From an uncultured Bacteroidales bacterium (GTDB lineage Bacteria; Bacteroidota; Bacteroidia; Bacteroidales; Paludibacteraceae): 64,000 nt of DNA. The position numbers were made by a program, and so were the translations under genes. Under the pieces are notes generated by a model, which had not been told where the DNA came from, made no database searches, and was given only the letters and a program-made list of their open reading frames with translations. This document shows, piece after piece, positions 34,661 through 42,447 of the stretch (its first letter is position 1; each line of letters begins with the position of its first letter). The DNA is taken from positions 62,001 through 126,000 of the forward strand of contig CALAUA010000012.1 of NCBI GenBank assembly GCA_937891975.1, written 5' to 3'.

Positions 34661-35116
34661 CTATTTTTGACTAAACATATTTATATATCTAATTATCTGC
34701 TCTAAGAGGAAATCGGGAGCTGCTTGCGGTGGAGTATCGATTGTCAAATCATGAATTCCCTCTCGAATAAAACGTCCTACCTTAAAATCAGTACGGATGT
34801 ACATTGCCATATATTGCATCGTGAGTGATGGCTGTTGTGTCAAATCAATCAACACATCAAAATGGCGTGCCATAAGGTCTTCGCGCAGTTCAGATTTGGG
34901 TCGTTGAGTTAGCCAACAAATATCTTTCTTGTCTGGCATAGTAAACAACACCACCTCTTTTTTCGTTTCTTCTATCTGCTTGATAATGTGTTTAATATTA
35001 TCATTGGGATACAATACTGCCACAGTACGCACATTGTTCCATTGCGGTACGACAACCCGTCTTGCAGGTTGTCGCTTTAGAATCCACGCAAATATTTTCT
35101 CTCGCAGTTTATTCAT
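34661..35116 (-). CDS. DUF6913-family protein
   Basis: 151 residues, matching the Bacteroidales DUF6913 family by its order of blocks: basic N-terminus (REKIFAWILKRQPARR), RTVAVLYP, a central CWLTQRPKSE, then DVLIDLTQQPSLTMQYMA and a helical C-terminus. Its start overlaps the ligA stop by 8 bases, so coupling is likely. A perfect 8-bp inverted repeat (CGACAACC at 35050, GGTTGTCG at 35067) lies in its codons. Function unknown. Confidence 0.65.
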   Translation of the reverse strand: MNKLREKIFAWILKRQPARRVVVPQWNNVRTVAVLYPNDNIKHIIKQIEETKKEVVLFTMPDKKDICWLTQRPKSELREDLMARHFDVLIDLTQQPSLTMQYMAMYIRTDFKVGRFIREGIHDLTIDTPPQAAPDFLLEQIIRYINMFSQK

Positions 35117-37214
35117 GGTTTATCATGTTTAAAAATTGTGTCTCACTAATGATTTCCACTCCCAAATTTTCCGCTTTCTTCCTTTTCTCTGGTCCCATAT
35201 TCTCGCCTGCAAGGATAAAACTAGTTTTCTTGCTCACCGAACCTACATTCTTGCCTCCATTCGCTTCAATCATTGCTTTGTATTCATCACGCGAGTGTTG
35301 GGTGAATACGCCTGAAACCACGATGCTCTTGCCCTGTAGTATATCGGATTGGGGCGTCTGCTCCTCTTCTATGCTTTGCATTTGTACGCCTGCTTCGCGT
35401 AAGCGGTTGATAATCTCCAGATTGCCCAGATCGTTGAAATAGGCAATGATGTTCTTGGCAATTTGTTCACCCACATCTTCGATAGTAGTCAGTTGTTCGA
35501 CTGTAGCCCATTGCAATTGGTCAATACTTGGGAAACGACGGGTAATCTTTTTGGCGGTTGTTTCTCCCACCATGCGAATGCCCAATGCAAACAATACACG
35601 TGCCCATGGCACTTGTTTGCTCGCTTCTATACCTGCCAACATGTTTTGTGCCGACTTCTCGCCCAAACGCTCTTGCTTGGCAATATCTTCTTGCGTAAGT
35701 GCGTATATATCAGCGATGTTCTTGAGTAGTCCTTGCGAATAAAGTAAGTCAATGGTCTCGCTGCCCAAGCCGTCGATATTCATCGCTTTGCGCGAAACAA
35801 AGTGCTCCATCTTACCCTTGATTTGTGGGGGACAACCACTCTCATTCGGGCAACGCCATGCCGCTTCGCCTTCTATACGCACCAACTTCGCCCCACACTC
35901 AGGGCAATTCGTTGGGAATGTATATTCCTCGCCTTTAACCTCTAAACTGTAGGCGCTTGCGCCGTCCTCTAAACTACCGCTAAGCGGTGCCTCTCGCCCA
36001 ATCACTTTAGGGATAATCTCTCCTCCCTTTTCTACCCAAACCATATCACCTTCGCGGATGTCCAGTTGGCGAATGAAATCCTCGTTGTGCAAGGTGGCGC
36101 GTTGTACGGTGGTACCAGAGAGTTGTACGGGCTCCAGATTTGCAACAGGAGTCACTACACCAGTACGCCCGACTTGGTACGTGATAGCATTCAGTCGCGT
36201 GAGTTGCTTCTCCGCAGGGAACTTGTACGCAATTGCCCAACGTGGCGATTTGGCAGTATAGCCCAACTCTTTTTGGGTGGCTAAGTCATTTACTTTTAGT
36301 ACGATACCGTCTGTAGCAACAGGCAAGTTCTTGCGCTCGGTATCCCAATAATGGATATAGTCCATCACTTCTTCTAGCGAGTGGCACACCTTGACAGCAT
36401 CGCTGATTGGGAATCCCCACTGTTTGGCTATCTGCAAGCGGTCGTAATGCGTGTTGGCTGGCAGATTTTCGCCCAGCATATAATAGAGGTAGCATGTCAA
36501 TCCGCGGCGCGCTACTTCGCTGCTGTCTTGCAGTTTGAGTGTACCTGATGCTGCGTTGCGTGGGTTGGCAAATAGTTGTTCCTCCCCAGCTTCGCGCTCT
36601 TTGTTGAGTCGTTCAAACGCCTCCCATGATAGCAACACTTCGCCGCGTAGTTCGAGGAAATTTTTGGCTATTGGATATTGGCTATTGGCTATAGGAATGC
36701 TTTGTGGAATAGATGAGATTGTGCGAATGTTTTCGATTACATTGTCTCCCTTTGTGCCATCGCCTCGGGTGAGGGCTTTGGTGAGTATGCCATTCTCATA
36801 CCATAGCGATATGCTTAGTCCGTCGTATTTTAATTCACAAACAATCTCTGTATTGTCTGGCAACTTTTTTAGCCATTCTTCTACTTCCTCTTGCGAGTAC
36901 GTGTTTGATAGCGATAACATAGGATATTTATGCGCCACTTGGGCGAAGCCCTTTGGGCTGCGCGTTATGTGCTTCGCGTTGTTGGCTTCGCGTTGTAAGT
37001 CGGAACCGACATGTTGGGTGGGGGACTTGGGATCGAACATATCGGGATGAAGATTCTCTAAGTCTTGCAAACGGCGGAGTTTTTGGTCGAATTCATAGTC
37101 CGACATAGTGGGAGTGTTCAATACATAGTATTGATAGTTCGCCTGCTCCAGTTCTTTGCGCAATGCAAGAATCTCGTCACGTTCGGTGTCTTCTATTTGT
37201 GAAAACAAATCCAT
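35109..37214 (-). CDS. ligA: NAD+-dependent DNA ligase with repeat-derived insertions
   Basis: 701 residues, longer than usual. Domain order: Ia, adenylation domain with active-site Lys129 in CELKYDG, OB-fold, zinc finger (CPECG and later Cys), helix-hairpin-helix and BRCT ending FILAGENMGPEKRKKAENLG. LigA seals nicks with NAD+. Three stretches differ from homologues: residues 74-88 after VGSD, residues 175-184 (IPIANSQYPI), and 409-425 (SGSLEDGASAYSLE). Each corresponds to a repeat or palindrome element and keeps the frame. Only the adenylation domain and linker regions are enlarged, not catalytic motifs. Confidence 0.95.
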   Translation of the reverse strand: MDLFSQIEDTERDEILALRKELEQANYQYYVLNTPTMSDYEFDQKLRRLQDLENLHPDMFDPKSPTQHVGSDLQREANNAKHITRSPKGFAQVAHKYPMLSLSNTYSQEEVEEWLKKLPDNTEIVCELKYDGLSISLWYENGILTKALTRGDGTKGDNVIENIRTISSIPQSIPIANSQYPIAKNFLELRGEVLLSWEAFERLNKEREAGEEQLFANPRNAASGTLKLQDSSEVARRGLTCYLYYMLGENLPANTHYDRLQIAKQWGFPISDAVKVCHSLEEVMDYIHYWDTERKNLPVATDGIVLKVNDLATQKELGYTAKSPRWAIAYKFPAEKQLTRLNAITYQVGRTGVVTPVANLEPVQLSGTTVQRATLHNEDFIRQLDIREGDMVWVEKGGEIIPKVIGREAPLSGSLEDGASAYSLEVKGEEYTFPTNCPECGAKLVRIEGEAAWRCPNESGCPPQIKGKMEHFVSRKAMNIDGLGSETIDLLYSQGLLKNIADIYALTQEDIAKQERLGEKSAQNMLAGIEASKQVPWARVLFALGIRMVGETTAKKITRRFPSIDQLQWATVEQLTTIEDVGEQIAKNIIAYFNDLGNLEIINRLREAGVQMQSIEEEQTPQSDILQGKSIVVSGVFTQHSRDEYKAMIEANGGKNVGSVSKKTSFILAGENMGPEKRKKAENLGVEIISETQFLNMINHE
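35939..35988. repeat. Palindrome insertion in ligA (residues about 409-425)
   Basis: CCTCTAAACT is repeated 27 bases apart (35939-35948, 35966-35975), giving SLE twice. The interval holds hairpins GGCGCTTGCGCC (35952-35963) and ACCGCTAAGCGGT (35976-35988). Confidence 0.65.
36664..36691. repeat. Period-7 array inside ligA
   Basis: Units TTGGCTA, TTGGATA, TTGGCTA, TTGGCTA. They encode residues around 175-184 of the ligase. Confidence 0.75.
36947..37010. repeat. Palindrome insertion in ligA (residues about 69-89)
   Basis: Hairpins AGCCCTTTGGGCT and GTCGGAACCGAC flank two copies of GCTTCGCGTTGT 14 bases apart. Related motifs occur in the spacers at 6169 and 21780. Homologues have about 4 residues between VGSD and the KYPMLSL block, here about 20. 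Confidence 0.7.
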
Positions 37215-37226
37215 CTCAAGTATTCG

Positions 37227-38792
37227 TTATCGGATTATCAATTTAGTTTGTAAGCACTTACCTTGTCCATATACGTTCAAGATAAACAATCCTTTATCTA
37301 GCGATGAAATAGGATGATAGTTGGTAGCCACCTTTGCTTCATGCGCTATTGTACCGTCCAAACGATAGACAATATAATATCCTCCTTCTGCATTTTGAAT
37401 ATGTGGGATAGTACCATCATAGCAAATCGTCACATCTACCACAGGTGCATCGGGACTGATAGTATAAGTAGTATCTAAACGCAATCCCACCAGCACGGGA
37501 TCATGGTCGCTGCTGCGGAACATTGTTTGGTCATTGGATTTGTCGTAAGTATAACTATCGCTTTCATCCGAATTGATGTGGTATGCTACCATACCAGTAA
37601 CAGAAGGATACAATGTGCTATTGCAAAGTGCATGGTCAAGGTATCCTGCATAGCCACGATACACATATGAGTAACTACTATCTGCATGAAACGCACGGTG
37701 TAGGTCAATCATACCTTTATCACGTAGGACTGTGATAGGATCTTCCATCGCATAGGCATTGAGGTCCCCCATGATGAGAATGTCTTCATCACCATAGTAG
37801 ATACGATCACTCTCATAGTTAGAGATGACCGATTTTGCTTCGCGTACGCGGTCACCATTGTATGTGCCTTGACCATCGCCTTGATCGGCATTGTCGCCGC
37901 TACCTTTACCGCTTTTGGCTTTGAAGTGATTGACTGAAAAGAGGAATTTTTCACCCGTAGTTTTCTCAACGAAAGCCTGCGTCTTTTTGCGCTTTTGTAC
38001 CCCTGTGTTGTTCTCGCGTAACTTGCCATACGGTTCTAGCACATCGCTGCAATATACAAACCCTGCTTTGGTATAGGTTTCACTAGCCGAGCCACCATCA
38101 TTGATGTATGCAAAGCGTCGTCCTGTATTTTTACTCAAGTCACTCGCTAATTCTTCCAATGCACTTTGTCCTTGCTCAATCTCTACAAAACCATACAAGT
38201 CAGCATTGATTTTCGCAAGTGCTTTGCTGACTTTAGCGCGTTGTTTTTGGTGGGCTTCTCGTGTCTTTGGACCCATGCTTCCGCTACCTAAGTTTTCCAC
38301 CAAATAATACTCCAAATTCATGCAGCAGACCAATAACGTATGTTCGCCACGCATATTGATAGCGCTCATATCAGGTCCTTTTTCTAACTCATCACGCGTA
38401 TTGCCCTGCCAATCACATGATATGAAACTCACACTCGTATTGCTATTGACCTTTACCGTTAGATTGTGTAATCGTTCGCCTAAACGATGGCTACCGCTTA
38501 CGTTAGTCAAAGTGATTGTACCTTGTGCGTTTAGTGAAAGCAGAGAATTGTAGTCATTCGAAAGCGGCAACGCTTGGTTGGTAGGTTGAAAAATACGGCG
38601 AGGTGAAATGGTAAGTCCATTATAATTGTTACATACGTAAAAAGGCACATCAAATGTGACTGTTTGCCCTTTATACTTACTCATTTGCGAATATGTCCAT
38701 GTCTCTGGGTCGCTAATAGTAACGACAGTCGCCGCAAATATAAGAGATTGCGTGCAGAATAGAATTGCAACTAAAAATACGATACGTTTCAT
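37227..38792 (-). CDS. Secreted endonuclease/exonuclease/phosphatase-like protein with sorting tail
   Basis: 521 residues from the Met at 38792, signal peptide to about residue 20 (ending IFAA). The N-terminal 130 residues form a beta-rich domain (TVTFDVPFYVCNN). The EEP nuclease fold follows: ENLGSGSMGPKTREAH, GFVEIEQG, HFKAKSGKG, MGDLNAYAMEDP and SSDHDPVLVGL. A tail of about 70 residues ends GLFILNVYGQGKCLQTKLIIR, resembling type IX secretion sorting domains. Likely a secreted nuclease or phosphatase. It heads the operon with ligA 12 bases downstream. Confidence 0.8.
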   Translation of the reverse strand: MKRIVFLVAILFCTQSLIFAATVVTISDPETWTYSQMSKYKGQTVTFDVPFYVCNNYNGLTISPRRIFQPTNQALPLSNDYNSLLSLNAQGTITLTNVSGSHRLGERLHNLTVKVNSNTSVSFISCDWQGNTRDELEKGPDMSAINMRGEHTLLVCCMNLEYYLVENLGSGSMGPKTREAHQKQRAKVSKALAKINADLYGFVEIEQGQSALEELASDLSKNTGRRFAYINDGGSASETYTKAGFVYCSDVLEPYGKLRENNTGVQKRKKTQAFVEKTTGEKFLFSVNHFKAKSGKGSGDNADQGDGQGTYNGDRVREAKSVISNYESDRIYYGDEDILIMGDLNAYAMEDPITVLRDKGMIDLHRAFHADSSYSYVYRGYAGYLDHALCNSTLYPSVTGMVAYHINSDESDSYTYDKSNDQTMFRSSDHDPVLVGLRLDTTYTISPDAPVVDVTICYDGTIPHIQNAEGGYYIVYRLDGTIAHEAKVATNYHPISSLDKGLFILNVYGQGKCLQTKLIIR

Positions 38793-38813
38793 TGAAGTGT
38801 ATAGTTTGGGCAG

Positions 38814-38845
38814 CAAAGGTAGTAAAAATTTATGACTTGACCAAG
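38814..38845 (-). promoter_or_regulatory. Bacteroidota promoter for the nuclease-ligA operon
   Basis: Minus strand: CTTG (38842-38845), 20 bases, TACCTTTG (38814-38821). About 21 bases before the start at 38792. Confidence 0.7.
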
Positions 38846-38904
38846 TGAAAGATACAATTTTATTGTATTTTTCGTTTATCAGCATGATAATCCTTCGATG
38901 AAAG

Positions 38905-38992
38905 TAGCTGAATGTTACGTTTATCCTACGTATATGTTACGTATATCCTACGTATATCCTACGTATATCCTACGTAAATGGTACGTAATTGA
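38905..38992. repeat. Period-11 array D, eight units
   Basis: Eight 11-base units in a row: TAGCTGAATGT, TACGTTTATCC, TACGTATATGT, three copies of TACGTATATCC, TACGTAAATGG, TACGTAATTGA. Each of the last seven has a palindromic TACGTA or TACGTT core. It lies between the promoters at 38814 and 39036 in a 324-base divergent region. Confidence 0.9.
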
Positions 38993-39035
38993 TAAGGAAG
39001 GTGAAAGAAAGGAAATAAAAAATTGCACAAAAAAA

Positions 39036-39067
39036 TTTGGAAGTTTGATTTTTTTGCAGTATCTTTG
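39036..39067 (+). promoter_or_regulatory. Bacteroidota promoter for divIC
   Basis: TTTG (39036-39039), 20 bases, TATCTTTG (39060-39067). It sets the divIC start at 39117. Confidence 0.75.
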
Positions 39068-39116
39068 CAAACGATTTCAACCAAAATTGCGGAACAAACC
39101 AATAAACCTAAATAAT

Positions 39117-39413
39117 ATGGAACAGAAAGAATTATGGAAAAAAGTGCGTAACGCGCTGATTAACAAGTATTCTATCACCTTGTATGTATTTGCGGTGATA
39201 TTTATTTTTGTAGGCGAACAGAGTTGGATCAACCAAATCTCTCGAAAAGTGGAAATAAAAAACACAAAAGAAAAAATCGAAGAAGTCAAACAACAAACCG
39301 CAGTTTCGGAAAGTGTATTACGTTCCTTGGATCACCCCGATAGTTTAGAGCGATATGCTCGTGAGCAATACAAAATGCACACCGATAAGGAAGATGTGTA
39401 TATTGTAGAATAA
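39117..39413 (+). CDS. divIC: FtsB/DivIC-like septum-formation protein
   Basis: 98 residues. A short cytoplasmic end, one membrane helix (about 20-38, ITLYVFAVIFIFVGEQSWINQ) and a coiled coil (about 43-75), ending with a conserved SLERYAREQYKMHTDKEDVYIVE block typical of Bacteroidetes FtsB/DivIC proteins. It should join the FtsQLB complex at the division septum. The longer open frame from 38898 only translates repeat DNA. It is followed by a 54-residue membrane protein and the LacI gene on the same strand. Confidence 0.88.
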   Translation: MEQKELWKKVRNALINKYSITLYVFAVIFIFVGEQSWINQISRKVEIKNTKEKIEEVKQQTAVSESVLRSLDHPDSLERYAREQYKMHTDKEDVYIVE

Positions 39414-39441
39414 TTGAGAGTTTTGAATTAAGAATTATGAA
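39414..39441. repeat. Period-7 degenerate array at the small membrane gene start
   Basis: Units TTGAGAG, TTTTGAA, TTAAGAA, TTATGAA. The start codon of the 39437 gene lies in the last unit. Degenerate, so less certain than the others. Confidence 0.45.
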
Positions 39442-39601
39442 GTGGAGTAATATACTACTAATCGTAGGTATGGTAGTGCTGATTGCTGGTGCAGTGATGA
39501 GCATTATAAAATTGCAGCCCTATTCGGATTATGTACTAGTGACAGGTGCCGTACTAGTCATCTTCCGTGGTGCACTGAAAAATAGAGAACGCGAGAACTA
39601 A
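39437..39601 (+). CDS. Small two-helix membrane protein
   Basis: 54 residues, reading MKWSNILLIVGMVVLIAGAV then MSIIKLQPYSDYVLVTGAVL and VIFRGALKNREREN. Two hydrophobic segments (about 6-24 and 32-45) are joined by a short polar turn, and the end is charged. It lies between divIC and the LacI gene with an initiation codon inside a degenerate repeat. No known family recognised; conservation beside divIC would be informative. Confidence 0.65.
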   Translation: MKWSNILLIVGMVVLIAGAVMSIIKLQPYSDYVLVTGAVLVIFRGALKNREREN

Positions 39602-39621
39602 AAAACGGAAATGTAATAATT

Positions 39622-40623
39622 ATGAAGCCAATAACCATCAAAGACATTGCACGCGAATTAGGAATCTCGGTTTCCACCGTCAGTCGTGCGTTGCAAAACC
39701 ACCCCGACATCAGCGAGAAAACCAAAGAACAGGTGAAAGCATGCGCTCGCGAATTGAATTACAAGCCAAATATCATGGCTAGTAATCTGCGCACAAACAA
39801 GAACACCACGATTGGCGTAGTGATTCCAGAGTTGAATCACCATTTTTTTGCTTCCGTATTAGACGGTATTGAGCAGACAGCTAACGAAGCAGGATACAAC
39901 ATCCTCATTTGCCAATCAGGCGAAACTAAAGAAAAAGAGATACAAAACGTACAAATGTTGCTCAATAGCCGTGTGGCAGGTATGTTGGTGGGTGTAAGCA
40001 AAGAAACACTCAATCTTCAACACTTACAAGACGTTATCAACAGCGGTATACCGCTCGTTCTCTACGACCGCCCTTGCCCATCATTGGCATGCGACCAAGT
40101 GGTTTCAGATGACTATACAGGCGCGTATAATGCGGTGGAGTATTTGATACAAACTGGTTGTAAACGCATCGTTTATTTCTCATCTCCAATGCAACTAGAA
40201 ATAGCTCACCGCCGCTACCAAGGTTGGCGCGATGCATTGCAACGGTATGGTTTGTGGGATGAATATACTACCATTCGCACTTGCGATACACGCGCAAATG
40301 CCATCATAGAAACTCCTATTGTAATGATGCAAGAAAATAAGCCTGACGCTATTTTCTGCGTGAACGACCATTGCGCTTCGGGAGTACTATATGCTGCACA
40401 AATATTGGGACTTCGCATTCCTGAGGATTTATCCATATGCGGTTTCTCCAATGCAGCTTTGTGCAGAACCACTTCACCCATGTTAACGACCGTTGAGCAA
40501 CATGGTGTAGAAATAGGAAAAAGAGCTATGCAACGTTTGCTGCGACGACTAGAAGGAGATGAACGAATAGCACAAACCGAAATGATTCCAACCGATTTAA
40601 TCGCCAGAGAAACAACGAGATAA
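39622..40623 (+). CDS. LacI-family transcriptional regulator
   Basis: 333 residues. N-terminal helix-turn-helix (ITIKDIARELGISVSTVSRALQNHPDIS), hinge NKNTTIGVVIPELNHHFFASVLDGIE, and a periplasmic-binding-like effector domain (residues 60-333) with IFCVNDHCASG. It likely represses sugar-use genes in response to a small sugar. A stand-alone GH65-type N-domain gene directly follows (11 bases), which hints at control of a disaccharide phosphorylase system now incomplete here. Confidence 0.9.
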   Translation: MKPITIKDIARELGISVSTVSRALQNHPDISEKTKEQVKACARELNYKPNIMASNLRTNKNTTIGVVIPELNHHFFASVLDGIEQTANEAGYNILICQSGETKEKEIQNVQMLLNSRVAGMLVGVSKETLNLQHLQDVINSGIPLVLYDRPCPSLACDQVVSDDYTGAYNAVEYLIQTGCKRIVYFSSPMQLEIAHRRYQGWRDALQRYGLWDEYTTIRTCDTRANAIIETPIVMMQENKPDAIFCVNDHCASGVLYAAQILGLRIPEDLSICGFSNAALCRTTSPMLTTVEQHGVEIGKRAMQRLLRRLEGDERIAQTEMIPTDLIARETTR

Positions 40624-40634
40624 AGTGTAGAGAT

Positions 40635-41393
40635 ATGTTACAGTACAATAATTGGACAATAGAGCAAAACGAGTGGTTACCCAAGCAGGAGGTAGATATT
40701 GAGCAACAACTGACCTTTTCCAACGGCTATTTATGCCAAACCGCCCACTTCGAAGAATATTATTCGCAAGATCAACACTTGTGCACCTTCATCAATGGGG
40801 TGGAAAAACCGATTCTAAATATTTCTAGCATATCTATTCGCTTGCATGATGAGCGTCTTGATTTGGCGCAATGGACAGTGCAGCAGTTCTATCGCTGCTT
40901 GCACAAAAACACACCTATGCTAGAACGCCGATTCACGGTCACATCACCCAAAGGTGCTACCTTGCAGATCCATAGCACACGACAACTTCTGCCACAAAAA
41001 GAATTGATGCAAATCCGTTATGAGGTTACCTCTGAAAATTACGATGGGCCTATCTCATTTTTGGCACTATTGGGCGACAACACGGACGTGCCTAATTGGT
41101 ATCCTTTGATGAATAATCTAGATAAAGATACATGCTGGCTATGGTTGCAGTTGCCAGAAAATGATATACAACTCTGTTGTGCCATGAACTGGGAAGTATT
41201 GCACAACGATATTCCCGTGGGAAAACGACCTATCAAAATCGAAAAACACCATACGATTGGCTATTCGTTGACCACTAATATCAAAGCAGGAGAGACCTGC
41301 GTATTGAAAAAGAATGTAGCCGTTCTCGACTCACGTACCCACGACAAAGACCAACTCGTATCCGAGGCCCTCAAATGCTTGACAAACTGGTAA
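40635..41393 (+). CDS. Orphan GH65 (glycoside phosphorylase) N-terminal domain protein
   Basis: 252 residues. Resembles only the N-terminal beta-sandwich of family 65 phosphorylases such as maltose or kojibiose phosphorylase: LTFSNGYLCQTAHFEEYYS (the usual ..GNGYLG.R..FEE), FINGVEKP, LDLAQWTVQQFYRCL, ML.RRFTV. The (alpha/alpha)6 catalytic domain (another ~500 residues) is missing: the frame stops after the linker and overlaps ruvC by 19 bases. No frameshift remnant was seen downstream. Either a decayed remnant kept for coupling to ruvC, or a repurposed single domain. Confidence 0.7.
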   Translation: MLQYNNWTIEQNEWLPKQEVDIEQQLTFSNGYLCQTAHFEEYYSQDQHLCTFINGVEKPILNISSISIRLHDERLDLAQWTVQQFYRCLHKNTPMLERRFTVTSPKGATLQIHSTRQLLPQKELMQIRYEVTSENYDGPISFLALLGDNTDVPNWYPLMNNLDKDTCWLWLQLPENDIQLCCAMNWEVLHNDIPVGKRPIKIEKHHTIGYSLTTNIKAGETCVLKKNVAVLDSRTHDKDQLVSEALKCLTNW

Positions 41394-42004
41394 AAGAACA
41401 TATTATTCTCGGTGTTGACCCAGGTACGCTCTTTATGGGCTATGCCTTGCTGCATACTATCGGCAGCAAAGTAGAGATATTGGACTTCGGCGTGTATGAT
41501 GTGCACAAGTTGGACGACCAATATGCACGCCTGCAAAAAGAGTTCTTCTTTTTGCAAGAGATTATTGACAAATACCATCCTACTGTACTTGCAATTGAGT
41601 CGCAGTTTGTGGACAAGAACCCCCAAACCATGATTAAGATTGTCCATGCGCAAGGTGTGGCTATCGCTGCGGCGTTGTCCAAGGATGTACCTGTCGTGGA
41701 ATATTCGCCTATGAAAGTCAAGATGGCTATCACGGGCAACGGACATGCCGACAAGCACCAAGTGGCAGGCATGTTGCAGCGTTTTCTATATATTCCTGAA
41801 GAACGCATGCCCAAGAAACTTGATGCTACTGATGCACTCGGTATCGCCTATTGCCACTATCTACAATTAGGTATGCCTGCGCGAGAGAAAGGGGCCAAAA
41901 ACTGGACTACATTTGCCAAACAAAAAGGTCTGGTGGATAAGCAGTTATCTGGACCTAATGCCCAACTAATCGCCGCATTGCAAGGTGCCAAGAAGAAAAA
42001 GTAA
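41375..42004 (+). CDS. ruvC: Crossover junction endodeoxyribonuclease RuvC
   Basis: 209 residues, RNase H fold. Catalytic acidic residues lie in GVDPGT, AIESQF, and LDATDALG (two Asp). RuvC cleaves Holliday junctions. The C-terminus has a Lys-rich extra tail. The start overlaps the preceding gene by 19 bases, implying coupling. It is followed by its own downstream ferredoxin unit with a promoter at 42036. Confidence 0.94.
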   Translation: MLDKLVKEHIILGVDPGTLFMGYALLHTIGSKVEILDFGVYDVHKLDDQYARLQKEFFFLQEIIDKYHPTVLAIESQFVDKNPQTMIKIVHAQGVAIAAALSKDVPVVEYSPMKVKMAITGNGHADKHQVAGMLQRFLYIPEERMPKKLDATDALGIAYCHYLQLGMPAREKGAKNWTTFAKQKGLVDKQLSGPNAQLIAALQGAKKKK

Positions 42005-42035
42005 ATATCTTTTTTACAAAAAATAATCCCGAATA

Positions 42036-42067
42036 TTTGGTATTTTAATTTTTTTGTTGTACCTTTG
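42036..42067 (+). promoter_or_regulatory. Bacteroidota promoter for the ferredoxin
   Basis: TTTG (42036-42039), 20 bases, TACCTTTG (42060-42067), 51 bases before the start at 42119. Confidence 0.8.
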
Positions 42068-42118
42068 CACTCGCATTTGCAACATTTGAAACTTTTTTAA
42101 CAATAAATTAAAACGATT

Positions 42119-42286
42119 ATGGCTTACGTAATTTCTGAAGATTGTATCGCATGTGGTACATGTATCGATGAGTGCCCAATGGGCGCAATTTCTGAAGGTG
42201 ACATTTACACAATTGACGCTGACTTGTGCACAGAGTGCGGCACTTGTGCTGATGTTTGCCCAAGTGGCGCAATTTCTAAAGGATAA
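42119..42286 (+). CDS. 2[4Fe-4S] ferredoxin
   Basis: 55 residues, the size of a clostridial-type ferredoxin. Two motifs CIACGTCIDECP and CTECGTCADVCP coordinate the two clusters. Very likely an electron carrier for the pyruvate:ferredoxin oxidoreductase encoded at 43684. It has its own promoter and is followed by a strong terminator, so it is a separate transcript. Confidence 0.93.
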   Translation: MAYVISEDCIACGTCIDECPMGAISEGDIYTIDADLCTECGTCADVCPSGAISKG

Positions 42287-42306
42287 TTGCAAAATTGCTT
42301 TTAGCA

Positions 42307-42339
42307 AAATCCTCAAGTTTCAACTTGAGGATTTTTTTT
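42307..42339 (+). terminator. Intrinsic terminator after the ferredoxin
   Basis: Near-perfect stem AAATCCTCAAG / CTTGAGGATTT with a TTTCAA loop and a following run of T. Confidence 0.9.
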
Positions 42340-42368
42340 GCTTTTTTTGTTAAAAATGTAATATAGAT

Positions 42369-42400
42369 ATTGCAAATTTGGAAAAAAAGCAGTACCTTTG
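42369..42400 (+). promoter_or_regulatory. Bacteroidota promoter for the AAA ATPase
   Basis: ATTG (42369-42372), 20 bases, TACCTTTG (42393-42400). It probably also drives nifJ. Confidence 0.65.
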
Positions 42401-42447
42401 CAGCGTGGAAAGAATGTTTTCACAGCAACGTTTAAAAATAGTAAGGT

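Noticed and set aside
38905..38992. CRISPR-like array
   Set aside because: Units are 11 bases with no spacers and no cas genes nearby.
38898..39116. N-terminal extension of divIC
   Set aside because: The extra residues translate the period-11 array and lie upstream of the promoter at 39036-39067.
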